In this document: positions 52,508 to 61,473 of the stretch, in pieces
Position numbering within the stretch: position 1 is the first letter of the stretch
Layout: each line of letters starts with the position of its first letter
Notes under the pieces: model-generated
Told to the model about the DNA's origin: nothing
The model's database searches: none
Seen by the model: the letters and a program-made list of their open reading frames with translations, nothing else
DNA from: Burkholderia cenocepacia
GTDB lineage: Bacteria; Pseudomonadota; Gammaproteobacteria; Burkholderiales; Burkholderiaceae
Length of the DNA stretch: 64,000 nucleotides
Assembly (NCBI RefSeq): GCF_900446215.1
Contig: NZ_UAQZ01000012.1
Location: 1,008,919 to 1,072,918, forward strand
Direction of reading: 5' to 3'
Translations under genes and position numbers: made by a program

Positions 52508-53644
52508 ATGCAATCGACGATCAAACCCGTCGAGTACGACCGGCCCGTCGCAGCCGGGACCGTGTGCGGCGTGGGGCAGGCATGGGCCAAGGTGCCCGAT
52601 GCGCCGTCCGCCGAGGAGCGCGCTGCGCTGAAAGCACGCATCAAGGCGTTGCTCGCCCGTGAAAAGGCCGTGCTGGTCGCCCACTACTACGTGGACGCCG
52701 AACTGCAGGAACTGGCCGACGAAACGGGCGGCTGCGTGGCGGATTCGCTCGAAATGGCGCGCTTCGGCCGCGATCACGACGCGCAGACGCTGGTCGTCGC
52801 CGGCGTGCGCTTCATGGGCGAAACCGCGAAGATCCTGAGCCCGAGCAAACGGATCCTGATGCCCGATCTCGACGCGACCTGCTCGCTCGACCTCGGCTGC
52901 CCGGTCGACGAATTCTCGGCGTTCTGCGATGCGCATCCCGACCGTACCGTCGTCGTCTACGCGAACACCAGCGCGGCCGTGAAGGCGCGCGCGGACTGGA
53001 TGGTCACGTCGTCGATCGGCCTCGAGATCGTGGCCGACCTGCACGCGCGCGGCGAAAAGATCATCTGGGCGCCGGACCGCCATCTCGGCAGCTACATCCA
53101 GAAAAAAACCGGCGCGGACATGCTGCTGTGGCAGGGCTCGTGCCTCGTCCACGACGAGTTCAAGGGCATCGAGCTCGACCTGCTGCGCGCCGAATATCCG
53201 GACGCGAAGGTGCTCGTCCATCCCGAGTCGCCGGAAAACGTCGTGGCGCAGGCCGATGTCGTCGGCTCGACCACGCAACTGATCGACGCGGCCGTCAAGT
53301 TCGACGCGACCCGCTTCATCGTCGCGACCGATCTCGGCATCCTGCACAAGATGCAGCTTGCCGCGCCCGGCAAGACCTTCATCGCCGCGCCGACGGCCGG
53401 CAACAGCGCGACCTGCAAGAGCTGCGCGCATTGCCCGTGGATGGCGATGAACGGCCTCGCGAACCTCGCCGACGTGCTCGAACGCGGTCACAACGAGATC
53501 TTCGTCGATCCCGCGATCGGCGAGCGCGCGCGTTTGCCGATCGACCGGATGCTCGAATTCGCGGCTGCGCACAAGAAGCGCGTGCAGGCGAGCGGCGACC
53601 TGCAGCGCGACCAGCAATTGTTCGCGAACGTGGGGGCCGCATGA
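52508..53644 (+). CDS. nadA: Quinolinate synthase A
   Basis: 378 residues. Condenses iminoaspartate with dihydroxyacetone phosphate to quinolinate using a [4Fe-4S] cluster. The conserved cysteines are in DATCSLDLGCPVD, WQGSCLVHDEFKG and CKSCAHCPWMAMNGL. LVAHYYVDAELQELADETGG is the N-terminal signature. ATG 52508 lies eight bases after AGGAG; ATG 52502 is too close to it. A tandem hairpin leader precedes the gene. ATGA overlap with nadC. Confidence 0.96.
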   Translation: MQSTIKPVEYDRPVAAGTVCGVGQAWAKVPDAPSAEERAALKARIKALLAREKAVLVAHYYVDAELQELADETGGCVADSLEMARFGRDHDAQTLVVAGVRFMGETAKILSPSKRILMPDLDATCSLDLGCPVDEFSAFCDAHPDRTVVVYANTSAAVKARADWMVTSSIGLEIVADLHARGEKIIWAPDRHLGSYIQKKTGADMLLWQGSCLVHDEFKGIELDLLRAEYPDAKVLVHPESPENVVAQADVVGSTTQLIDAAVKFDATRFIVATDLGILHKMQLAAPGKTFIAAPTAGNSATCKSCAHCPWMAMNGLANLADVLERGHNEIFVDPAIGERARLPIDRMLEFAAAHKKRVQASGDLQRDQQLFANVGAA

Positions 53645-54522
53645 GCAACGCCGTATCCCCGCTGTTCGAAGCCGTCCGCGCGCAGTACGGCGCGGCATTC
53701 GACGAAGCGATCGCGCGCAACGTGGCCGATGCGATCGCCGAAGACGTCGGTGCCGGCGACCAGACCGGGCGGCTCGTGCCGGCCGGCGAGCACCGCCGCG
53801 CGCGGATCATCGTGCGCGAGGAAGCCGTGCTGTGCGGCGTACCGTGGTTCGAGGCCGTGATCGCACGGATCGATCCGTCGATCGTCGTCCACTGGCGCTA
53901 TCGCGAAGGCGACCGGATGACGGCCGACTCGACCGTCTGCGAACTCGAGGGGCCGGCACGCGCGCTGCTGACGGCCGAGCGCAACGGGCTGAACTTCCTG
54001 CAGTTGCTGTCGGGCGTCGCGACGGCGACGCGCCGTTACGTCGATCGCGTCGAAGGCACGCGCGCGAAGATCCTCGATACGCGCAAGACGTTGCCGGGGC
54101 TGCGGCTCGCGCAGAAGTATGCGGTCCGGGTCGGCGGCGGCGAGAACCAGCGTCTCGCGCTGTACGACGGCATCCTGATCAAGGAGAACCACATCGCGGC
54201 GGCAGGCGGTGTCGGCGAGGCGCTCGATGCGGCGTTCGCGCTGAAATCGGGCGTGCCCGTGCAGGTCGAAGTCGAGACGCTCGCGCAGCTCGACACGGCG
54301 CTCGCGCACGGCGCGCAGTCGGTGCTGCTCGACAACTTCACGCTCGACATGATGCGCGAAGCGGTGCGCGTGGCGGATGGCAAGGCCGTGCTCGAAGTCT
54401 CGGGCGGCGTCAATTTCGAGACGGTCCGCACGTTCGCGGAGACGGGCGTCGATCGCATCTCGATCGGCGCGCTGACGAAGGATGTGCGGGCGACGGATTA
54501 TTCGATGCGGATCGTCGACTGA
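53641..54522 (+). CDS. nadC: Nicotinate-nucleotide pyrophosphorylase (carboxylating)
   Basis: 293 residues. Quinolinate phosphoribosyltransferase: makes nicotinate mononucleotide from quinolinate and PRPP. EDVGAGDQTGRLVP, ILDTRKTLPGLRLAQKYAV, GGGENQRLALYDGILIKENH and LEVSGGVNFETV are all family hallmarks. Coupled to nadA by a four-base overlap. Confidence 0.97.
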   Translation: MSNAVSPLFEAVRAQYGAAFDEAIARNVADAIAEDVGAGDQTGRLVPAGEHRRARIIVREEAVLCGVPWFEAVIARIDPSIVVHWRYREGDRMTADSTVCELEGPARALLTAERNGLNFLQLLSGVATATRRYVDRVEGTRAKILDTRKTLPGLRLAQKYAVRVGGGENQRLALYDGILIKENHIAAAGGVGEALDAAFALKSGVPVQVEVETLAQLDTALAHGAQSVLLDNFTLDMMREAVRVADGKAVLEVSGGVNFETVRTFAETGVDRISIGALTKDVRATDYSMRIVD

Positions 54523-54543
54523 CCGAACATCATCCGATCAGAC

Positions 54544-54580
54544 AAAAAGCCGTTGGCGCGCAAGCGCCAACGGCTTTTTT
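54544..54580. terminator. Bidirectional terminator between nadC and nadB
   Basis: 12-bp stem AGCCGTTGGCGC/GCGCCAACGGCT with GCAA loop, A run left and T run right. It contains CAAGCGCCAACG (54561-54572), also found in the nadA leader (52474-52485). Confidence 0.93.
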
Positions 54581-54617
54581 CTTGTGCTGCTGCGGCCGCG
54601 GAAGGGCGGCGCGCCGC

Positions 54618-56204
54618 TCAGCGGCGCACGCGCGGCGTGAGCACGCTCGGCAATGCTTTCGGCAGCGTATGCGGCCAGTCGCGGCTGTAGTGCAGCCCGC
54701 GGCTTTCGCGGCGCGAGTGCGCGCTTTTCACGATCAGCGTTGCCACGTCGACGAGGTTGCGCAGTTCGAGCAGATCGCGCGTCACGCGGAAGTTCGCGTA
54801 GTACTCGTGGATCTCGTCGCGCAGCAGCGACAGGCGATGTTTCGCGCGCTCGAGGCGCTTGTCGGTGCGCACGATGCCGACGTAGTTCCACATCAGGCGG
54901 CGCAGTTCGTCCCAGTTGTGGGCCACGACGACTTCCTCGTCCGCGTCCGACACGCGGCTTTCGTCCCACGCGGGCAGCGCGGCCGGCGTGTCGGCGTCGA
55001 AGCCGGCCGCCTCGATCGCCTCGGCTGCCGCGCGGCCGATCACGAGACATTCGAGCAGCGAGTTGCTCGCGAGCCGGTTCGCGCCGTGCAGCCCCGTGTA
55101 CGAGGTTTCGCCGACCGCGTACAGGCCGGCGAGGTCGGTGCGTCCGGCGAGATCGGTGACGACCCCGCCGCACGTATAGTGCGCGGCCGGCACGACCGGG
55201 ATCGGTTCTTTCGCGATATCGATGCCGAATTCGAGGCAGCGCGCATGGATCGTCGGGAAATGTTCGCGCAGGAACGCTTCCGGCTGATGGCTGATGTCGA
55301 GATACACGCAGTCGATCCCGCGCTTCTTGATCTCGAAGTCGATCGCGCGCGCGACGATGTCGCGCGGCGCGAGTTCGGCGCGCGGATCGTGCGACGGCAT
55401 GAAGCGCGTGCCGTCAGGCAGCTTCAGCAGGCCGCCTTCGCCGCGCACGGCTTCCGAAATCAGAAACGATTTCGCGTACGGATGGAACAGGCAGGTCGGG
55501 TGGAACTGGATGAATTCCATGTTCGACACGCGGCAGCCGGCACGCCACGCCATCGCGATGCCGTCGCCGGTCGCGGTGTCGGGGTTCGTCGTGTACAGGT
55601 AGACCTTGCCGGCGCCGCCGGTGGCGAGCACCGTGTGCGGCGCCTCGATCGTGATCGTGCGGTCGTTGTCGACGTCGAGCGCATACAGGCCGTGACAGCG
55701 GCGGCCGGGCAGGCCGAGCCGATCCGACGTGATCAGGTCGATCGCGTGATGATTTTCGAAGAACGTGATGTTCGGATGCTGGCGCGCGCGCGCCGACAGC
55801 GTCGCGAGCACCGCATGGCCGGTCGCATCGGCCGCATGGATGATCCGGCGATGGCTGTGGCCGCCTTCGCGCGTCAGGTGAAAGCCGAGTTCGGCCGCGT
55901 CGTCCTTCGTGAACGGCACGCCTTGCGAGATCAGCCATTCGATGGCTTCGCGGCCGTGCTCGACGATGTAGCGCGTCGCGCCTTCGTCGCAGAGGCCGCC
56001 ACCGGCGACCAGCGTGTCGTCGACGTGGTTCTCGATGCTGTCCGCCGAGTCGAGGACCGCCGCGATGCCCCCCTGCGCGTTATCGCTCGCCCCCTCCATC
56101 ATCGAACGTTTCGCGATCAGCGCGACACGTCGCGTGCTGGCCAGATTGAGTGCGACCGACAGCCCTGCCAGGCCGCTGCCGACGATCGCCACGTCGAATT
56201 TCAT
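54618..56204 (-). CDS. nadB: L-aspartate oxidase
   Basis: 528 residues. FAD flavoprotein that oxidises aspartate to iminoaspartate for NadA. FAD site AIVGSGLAGLSVALNLA; AVRGEGGLLKLPDGTRFMP and YAVGETSYTGLHGANRLASN are typical. It is convergent with nadA-nadC rather than in the same operon, with a shared terminator region. Confidence 0.97.
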   Translation of the reverse strand: MKFDVAIVGSGLAGLSVALNLASTRRVALIAKRSMMEGASDNAQGGIAAVLDSADSIENHVDDTLVAGGGLCDEGATRYIVEHGREAIEWLISQGVPFTKDDAAELGFHLTREGGHSHRRIIHAADATGHAVLATLSARARQHPNITFFENHHAIDLITSDRLGLPGRRCHGLYALDVDNDRTITIEAPHTVLATGGAGKVYLYTTNPDTATGDGIAMAWRAGCRVSNMEFIQFHPTCLFHPYAKSFLISEAVRGEGGLLKLPDGTRFMPSHDPRAELAPRDIVARAIDFEIKKRGIDCVYLDISHQPEAFLREHFPTIHARCLEFGIDIAKEPIPVVPAAHYTCGGVVTDLAGRTDLAGLYAVGETSYTGLHGANRLASNSLLECLVIGRAAAEAIEAAGFDADTPAALPAWDESRVSDADEEVVVAHNWDELRRLMWNYVGIVRTDKRLERAKHRLSLLRDEIHEYYANFRVTRDLLELRNLVDVATLIVKSAHSRRESRGLHYSRDWPHTLPKALPSVLTPRVRR

Positions 56205-56310
56205 GCTGCATCTCCATCGTTACGCTTTTGATCTTGCGTTCCGTCGACCGCGGCCGCGGAAAGGGGAGAGCATACCGCGTCGGGCTCACGCGTGCGCGCA
56301 AAACCGCGCA

Positions 56311-56341
56311 AAACAAAAAGCCCCGCATGTGCGGGGCTTTT
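56311..56341 (-). terminator. Terminator of rpmG
   Basis: 11-bp stem AAAGCCCCGCA/TGCGGGGCTTT with a two-base loop, T-rich tail on the minus strand, 32 bases after the rpmG stop. Confidence 0.88.
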
Positions 56342-56372
56342 CGGTCGCCGTCAGGCTGGCAGAAACCGGAGA

Positions 56373-56540
56373 TTACTTGATCTTGGTTTCTTTGTATTCA
56401 ACGCGCTTGCGGACGACGGGATCGAACTTCTTGATCGCCATCTTTTCCGGCATGTTGCGCTTGTTCTTCGTGGTCGTGTAGAAGTGACCCGTACCAGCGG
56501 TCGACTCGAGCTTGATCTTGTCGCGGGCGCCTTTTGCCAT
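56373..56540 (-). CDS. rpmG: Large ribosomal subunit protein bL33
   Basis: 55 residues, MAKGARDKIKLESTAGTGHF with YTTTKNKRNMPEKM. This is the cysteine-free (C-minus) form, which does not bind zinc. ATG 56538-56540 is preceded by GGAGC. Co-directional with rpmB 17 bases away, the classical rpmBG pair. Confidence 0.96.
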   Translation of the reverse strand: MAKGARDKIKLESTAGTGHFYTTTKNKRNMPEKMAIKKFDPVVRKRVEYKETKIK

Positions 56541-56557
56541 GATTGTGCTCCTTGGGC

Positions 56558-56791
56558 TTAGGCTTCGCCGCGTGCGCGCAGGTCAGCGAGCACGGAATCG
56601 ATGCCGTTCTTGTCGATCAGGCGCAGGCCGGCGTTCGAGACGCGCAGGCGCACCCAGCGGTTTTCGCTCTCAACCCAGAACCGGCGGTTCTGCAGGTTCG
56701 GGAGGAAGCGACGCTTCGTCTTGTTGTTGGCGTGGGAAACGTTGTTGCCGCTCATCGGCGCTTTCCCAGTTACTTGGCATACGCGTGCCAT
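56558..56791 (-). CDS. rpmB: Large ribosomal subunit protein bL28
   Basis: 77 residues, [20 protein letters not shown], then [20 protein letters not shown]. Only one Cys is present, so the zinc-binding cysteine set is missing, consistent with the C-minus bL33 beside it. Confidence 0.97.
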
Positions 56792-57028
56792 GAGAGCACT
56801 CCTAATACGCTAAATTCGGGGTTCGATCGCCGGTGAAGGTTCCATCGCACCGCCACGTGATCCATGGCTGCACTCAGAACGCCGTAGCCCTTACAGACAA
56901 GGCCCTTCGATGGCTAGAACTGGTTGGAAAAAAGACAGACGACGATTCTAGCAGAAAAAGTTCAGAAAAATCAAACCCAATTTCGCTTCGTCGTTGCGGC
57001 GCCCTGGGACGGGCCGCCGCGCCACAGT

Positions 57029-57658
57029 CTACAGCCAACCGGCCCGCGCGAACGAGAAAGTATCGCTGACCCCGACGACGACGTGATCGAGCAGCCGCAC
57101 GTCGACGAGCTCGAGCGCGTCTTTCAGCACGCGGGTCAGGCGGCGGTCTTCCGCGCTCGGCTGTACCGCGCCCGACGGATGATTGTGCGCGACGATCAGC
57201 GCCGCGGCGTTGTGCTTCATCGCGCGGCGCACGATCTCGCGCGGATAGACGGCCATGCGGGTGAGCGAGCCGCGCGCGATTTCCTCCATGTCGATCAGAC
57301 GGTTGCGCGCATCCAGATAGACCGCGATGAACACTTCGTACTGGCGCGTGCCGATCTTCAGTCGCAAGCAATCCTCGACCGCGCCGGGCGAGTCGATCGG
57401 CATCCGTTCTTCCGCTTTCTCCACCAGCATGCGCCGCGCGATCTCGGTGACCGCGACGAGCCGCGCGGAGCGTGCGGGGCCGATGCCGGGGTACGCCTCG
57501 AAATCGTCGGCGCTCGCTTCGAGCAGCCCGCGCAACGTGCCGAACTGCTCGACCAGTGCGCGGGCGGTGACGAAGACGTCGTGACCGGGCTTGCCGGTGC
57601 CGAGCAGCAGCGCGATCAGCTCGTCGTCGGTCAGCGCGGCCGGCCCGCGCTCCAGCAA
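57029..57658 (-). CDS. radC: DNA repair protein RadC (JAB1/MPN domain), N-terminus apparently frameshifted
   Basis: The conserved RadC body is intact: HhH region (YPGIGPARSARLVAVTEI) and the JAMM/MPN domain with VAHNHPSGAVQPSAEDRRLT. The only possible start in this frame is TTG 57658, but the conserved PRER of the family N-terminus is encoded just upstream in the same frame without a start codon. The natural N-terminus lies in another frame from ATG 57803. A one-base insertion in a GGG run at 57671-57673 (plus-strand CCC) would explain this. The RadC family role in repair is disputed. Confidence 0.85.
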   Translation of the reverse strand: MLERGPAALTDDELIALLLGTGKPGHDVFVTARALVEQFGTLRGLLEASADDFEAYPGIGPARSARLVAVTEIARRMLVEKAEERMPIDSPGAVEDCLRLKIGTRQYEVFIAVYLDARNRLIDMEEIARGSLTRMAVYPREIVRRAMKHNAAALIVAHNHPSGAVQPSAEDRRLTRVLKDALELVDVRLLDHVVVGVSDTFSFARAGWL

Positions 57659-57803
57659 TCGCTCGCGTGGCCCGCTCGGGCCGCCAGTCGCCCGGGCGGC
57701 GCCTGCGCCGGTTGATCGGGATCACGCGGCCGGGCGGATCGGCCGGCGTGTCGGCGGTGTCGCGGCATTCGGCCGGCGGCGCGATGAGGCAGGGTGACAG
57801 CAT
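57029..57803 (-). pseudogene. radC: Full extent of the radC coding region with probable single-base frameshift
   Basis: Reading from ATG 57803 gives about 44 residues ending in GDWRPER, the expected lead-in to PRERLLERG. The next codons leave the conserved frame. Removing one G from GGG (complement of 57671-57673) joins the two frames cleanly. It may be a real mutation, a programmed shift or a sequencing error. Confidence 0.6.
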
Positions 57804-57938
57804 GGTCGGAACTCCATTGGCGGCGGGCGGCGTGCGCAACGTCGTCGCACTTTCCGCCTTGCACGCTCAGGTGACTTACAATATTGGCTTTGCGCCGGGC
57901 CATTCGGCCGTAGCGGGCGCCGACTGAACGAGTAATTC

Positions 57939-58394
57939 ATGAGCCTCATCGATCTATCCGAAGTGAAGCCCGGTTCCCACGTCACGTTGCATTACCGGCT
58001 GGCACTGGCCGACGGCGCCGACATCGTCAACACCTTTTCGGACAAGCCGGCCACGCTGTTGCTGGGCGCGGGGCAACTGGCGCCGTCGCTGGAACAGATT
58101 CTGCTCGGGCTCCGGGTCGGCGACCATTCGACTTTTCAGCTAGCCCCCGATCAGGGGTTCGGCCCCCGCAATCCCGACATGCTCCAGCGCGTGACGCTGT
58201 CGACGCTGCGCGAGAACGGGATGGTCGGCGACGATTTCACGCCGGGCGAACTCATCGAGTTCAACGCACCGGATGGCGGTCGCTACGCGGGGGTGCTGAA
58301 GGAAGTCAGCGAGACCTCGGCGCTATTCGACTTCAATCATCCGCTCGCGGGCCAGGCGCTCACGTTCGAAGTGAAAATCATCGGAATCCTGTAA
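57939..58394 (+). CDS. fkpB: FKBP-type peptidyl-prolyl cis-trans isomerase, SlpA/FkpB type
   Basis: 151 residues. SlyD/SlpA class with the inserted flap: VTLHYRLALADGADIVNTF, LEQILLGLRVGDHSTF and PDQGFGPRNPDML. It has no C-terminal His-rich metal tail. It precedes ispH by two bases, the conserved fkpB-ispH pair. Confidence 0.93.
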   Translation: MSLIDLSEVKPGSHVTLHYRLALADGADIVNTFSDKPATLLLGAGQLAPSLEQILLGLRVGDHSTFQLAPDQGFGPRNPDMLQRVTLSTLRENGMVGDDFTPGELIEFNAPDGGRYAGVLKEVSETSALFDFNHPLAGQALTFEVKIIGIL

Positions 58395-58396
58395 TC

Positions 58397-59377
58397 ATGA
58401 GTACCACCGATACGCTGTCCGGGCAGACCGTCGCCGCCGACGCCGAAATCCTGCTGGCCCAGCCGCGCGGTTTCTGCGCGGGTGTCGATCGCGCGATCGA
58501 GATCGTCGAGCGCGCCATCGCGATGCACGGTGCGCCGATCTACGTGCGTCACGAAATCGTCCACAACAAGTACGTGGTCGAGGATCTGAAAAAGAAGGGC
58601 GCGATCTTCGTCGAGGAACTCGAGGAAGTGCCGGCCGGCAACACCGTGATCTTCAGTGCGCACGGCGTGTCGAAGGCCGTGCGCGACGAGGCCGACGTGC
58701 GCGGGCTGCGCATTTACGACGCAACCTGCCCGCTCGTCACGAAGGTGCACGTCGAAGTGGCGAAGATGCGCCAGGACGGCGTCGACATCGTGATGATCGG
58801 CCACAAGGGCCATCCCGAAGTCGAAGGCACGATGGGCCAGGTCGAGCGCGGCATGCACCTCGTCGAAAGTGTCGAGGACGTGCAGAAGCTCGAGCTCGCC
58901 GATCCCGAGCGCATCGCGCTCGTCACGCAGACGACGCTGTCCGTTGACGACGCGGCCGAGATCATCGGCGCGCTGAAGGCAAAGTATCCGAAGATCCGCG
59001 AGCCGAAGAAGCAGGACATCTGCTACGCGACGCAGAACCGCCAGGACGCGGTGAAGTTCATGGCGCCGCAATGCGATGTCGTGATCGTGGTCGGTAGTCC
59101 GAACAGCTCGAACTCGAGCCGGCTGCGCGAAGTGGCCGAGAAGCGCGGCGTGGCCGCGTACATGGTCGATGCACCGGACCAGATCGATCCGGCGTGGGTC
59201 GCCGGCAAGCGCCGCATCGGCGTGACGGCCGGTGCGTCGGCGCCCGAGGTGCTCGCCCAGGCCGTGATCGCGCGGCTGCGCGAGCTCGGCGTGCGCAACG
59301 TCCGCGCACTCGACGGCATCGAGGAAAACGTGTCGTTTCCGCTGCCGCGCGGGTTGAACCTGCCGCCCGCCGCCTGA
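58397..59377 (+). CDS. ispH: 4-hydroxy-3-methylbut-2-enyl diphosphate reductase
   Basis: 326 residues. Last step of the MEP isoprenoid pathway. Cluster cysteines in AQPRGFCAGVDRAIEI, YDATCPLVTKVH and DICYATQNRQDAV; the SSNSSRL motif and GASAPE are conserved. It requires a 4Fe-4S cluster. A terminator follows. Confidence 0.97.
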   Translation: MSTTDTLSGQTVAADAEILLAQPRGFCAGVDRAIEIVERAIAMHGAPIYVRHEIVHNKYVVEDLKKKGAIFVEELEEVPAGNTVIFSAHGVSKAVRDEADVRGLRIYDATCPLVTKVHVEVAKMRQDGVDIVMIGHKGHPEVEGTMGQVERGMHLVESVEDVQKLELADPERIALVTQTTLSVDDAAEIIGALKAKYPKIREPKKQDICYATQNRQDAVKFMAPQCDVVIVVGSPNSSNSSRLREVAEKRGVAAYMVDAPDQIDPAWVAGKRRIGVTAGASAPEVLAQAVIARLRELGVRNVRALDGIEENVSFPLPRGLNLPPAA

Positions 59378-59404
59378 TTGCCGCATCGCACCCGCGGAAC
59401 ACCG

Positions 59405-59432
59405 AAGCGCGCCTCCCGGCGCGCTTTTTTTT
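59405..59432 (+). terminator. Terminator of fkpB-ispH
   Basis: 9-bp stem AAGCGCGCC/GGCGCGCTT with TCCC loop and seven or more T. Confidence 0.9.
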
Positions 59433-59452
59433 GGTGTCTCGAAATTGTAATC

Positions 59453-59525
59453 GCAACCATTATTCCCAATCATGGTGCAACCCGGTTGCTCCCGCCTCAT
59501 CCAATCGTTTCTCAAAATTGGTTGC
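59453..59525. promoter_or_regulatory. Symmetric GCAACC/GGTTGC repeat array
   Basis: GCAACC at 59453-59458 and 59477-59482; GGTTGC at 59484-59489 and 59520-59525. The central pair is a 13-bp inverted repeat GCAACC-C-GGTTGC. The array lies in an AT-rich stretch upstream of the lipoprotein gene and may be a regulator site. Confidence 0.4.
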
Positions 59526-59647
59526 AATGCAGGAAAACCCCATCGAATCAGGATTATTGGCGTCCTATAAATGGAGTTACAATGCGCCCGTTTTCAAGCC
59601 GGAATGGCTTTGAAATCGGGTTTTGGCAAGGCGCGGGAGACCATTCA

Positions 59648-60292
59648 ATGCATGTGAAGTTGGCTTACGCCGTGTCCGTCGCCGCACCGGTTGCAATGCT
59701 TGCCGGCTGCAGCAAAAAGAGCGACGACGGGGCGGGCAGGGACGCTGCGGTAATCGCGGCATCATCGGCCAGCGGCGTGCGCGTCGCCGGAGCCGGACGT
59801 GCGGCGCCATCGGCGCGCCGTATCGCGCAACTGGGCAGGGACAAGGAAAACGGGGCAGGTTTGACGATCGAGGACATCAACGCGCTTGGCCTGACGACGG
59901 GCCGGGCAGCGGGCATGCAGACTGCGTCGCGGCAAGCCGCCGGTCGACGGATGCCGGACGATCGCGGCGTTGCCGGCAGCGTGCCGAAGCCACTGTCCCC
60001 CCTTCAATTCGATTCGACGAAACAGCGCGCCGCCGCGACCGACCGTGTCGTGACGCGCAGTCTGGTTCGTACGATGGATTCCGATGCAGTCCTGACGAAA
60101 GTCGGGCGCGACTGCCGCAACGCCCTGCCGGGCGACGCGGCGCGGAATCCGATCCGTCCGGGCGCGCTGCTTGCGCGGCGCCGGACGGGCCAAGGCACGG
60201 ATGCCGGGAAACCGGACGACGGCCGTCTCGGCATGCTGCCCCACGACTTCAAGGAGGCCACGAACACCGTCCTCGATGTCGTGACGATTTAG
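59648..60292 (+). CDS. Hypothetical lipoprotein
   Basis: 214 residues. N-terminus MHVKLAYAVSVAAPVAMLAG followed by Cys gives a signal peptide with lipobox LAGC, so the mature protein should be lipid-anchored. The rest is Ala/Arg/Gly-rich without a family I recognise; one Cys (VGRDCRNALPG) stands late in the chain. ATG 59648 is chosen; the frame is open to 59378. The gene has its own AT-rich promoter region and terminator, and looks monocistronic. Confidence 0.6.
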   Translation: MHVKLAYAVSVAAPVAMLAGCSKKSDDGAGRDAAVIAASSASGVRVAGAGRAAPSARRIAQLGRDKENGAGLTIEDINALGLTTGRAAGMQTASRQAAGRRMPDDRGVAGSVPKPLSPLQFDSTKQRAAATDRVVTRSLVRTMDSDAVLTKVGRDCRNALPGDAARNPIRPGALLARRRTGQGTDAGKPDDGRLGMLPHDFKEATNTVLDVVTI

Positions 60293-60306
60293 CGACGGGA
60301 CTCATG

Positions 60307-60337
60307 ACGGCACCGGAACAGTGCGGTGCCGTTTTTG
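60307..60337 (+). terminator. Terminator of the lipoprotein gene
   Basis: 9-bp stem ACGGCACCG/CGGTGCCGT with 8-base loop and five T. Confidence 0.85.
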
Positions 60338-60503
60338 TATCCGCTCCGGCGGCAGGTCCGGCCGTACAGGCCGGGCGGCGCGCGCCGGGACGATCCACCC
60401 TTACCGGTATCGACTAGTACCCGCAGTGTCGCCGAGAAGGCGCGATTCCTCGCTTACCCGCGGGGCGCAACGTCCTCCGGCAGCACGGGCCAAGGAGCTT
60501 TAA

Positions 60504-61454
60504 ATGGATATTTTCGTCCAGCAGGTTCTCAACGGGCTGGTGCTCGGCAGTGTGTACGCCATCATCGCGTTGGGATACACGATGGTGTACGGCATTCTCG
60601 GCATCATCAACTTCGCGCACGGCGACGTGCTGATGATCGGCGCGATGGTTGCGCTGTCGGCCATCACCGTGCTGCAGAACCACTTTCCCGGACTCGGCAA
60701 CGTCGCGACGCTGACGATCGGCCTGGGCATCGCCGCGGTCGTCTGTGCGTTCGTCGGCTTCACGATCGAACGCGTCGCGTACCGGCCGCTGCGCCGCGCG
60801 CCGCGTCTCGCGCCGCTGATCACCGCGATCGGCGTGTCGATCCTGCTGCAGACGGCTGCGATGATCATCTGGTCGCGCAACCCGCTGCCGTTCCCGCAAT
60901 TGCTGCCGACCGACCCGATCAACGTGATCAAGGCGACCGACACGACGCCCGGCGCCGTGATCTCGGTCACGGAAATCGTGATCATCGCGGTCGCGTTCAT
61001 CGTGATGGGCGGTCTGCTGCTGCTCGTGCACAAGACCAAGCTCGGCCGCGCGATGCGCGCGATCGCCGAAAGCCCGAATACGGCAAGCCTGATGGGCGTG
61101 AACCCGAACTTCGTGATCTCGGCGACGTTCATGATCGGCTCCGCGCTCGCCGCGCTGGCCGGCGTGATGATCGCGTCCGAATACGGCAACGTGCACTTCT
61201 ACATGGGCTTCATCCCCGGCATGAAGGCGTTTACCGCGGCGGTGCTCGGCGGGATCGGCAACCTCGGCGGCGCGATGGTCGGCGGCGTGCTGCTCGGCCT
61301 GATCGAGCAGCTCGGGGCCGGCTACATCGGCAACCTCACGGGTGGCGTATTCGGCAGCAACTACCAGGACGTGTTCGCCTTCATCGTGCTGATCATCGTG
61401 CTGGTGTTCCGTCCGTCGGGCCTGCTGGGCGAACGTGTCGCGGACCGCGCGTAA
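60504..61454 (+). CDS. livH: Branched-chain amino-acid ABC transporter permease LivH
   Basis: 316 residues, about eight membrane helices. MDIFVQQVLNGLVLGSVYAI, then LGYTMVYGILGIINFAHGDV are hallmark LivH segments; AVLGGIGNLGGAMVGGVLLG is the EAA-like loop region that contacts the ATPase. First gene of livHMGF. No periplasmic binding protein gene (livK) is in the visible part. Confidence 0.95.
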   Translation: MDIFVQQVLNGLVLGSVYAIIALGYTMVYGILGIINFAHGDVLMIGAMVALSAITVLQNHFPGLGNVATLTIGLGIAAVVCAFVGFTIERVAYRPLRRAPRLAPLITAIGVSILLQTAAMIIWSRNPLPFPQLLPTDPINVIKATDTTPGAVISVTEIVIIAVAFIVMGGLLLLVHKTKLGRAMRAIAESPNTASLMGVNPNFVISATFMIGSALAALAGVMIASEYGNVHFYMGFIPGMKAFTAAVLGGIGNLGGAMVGGVLLGLIEQLGAGYIGNLTGGVFGSNYQDVFAFIVLIIVLVFRPSGLLGERVADRA

Positions 61455-61473
61455 CGGAAGGGGAGCAAACAAC

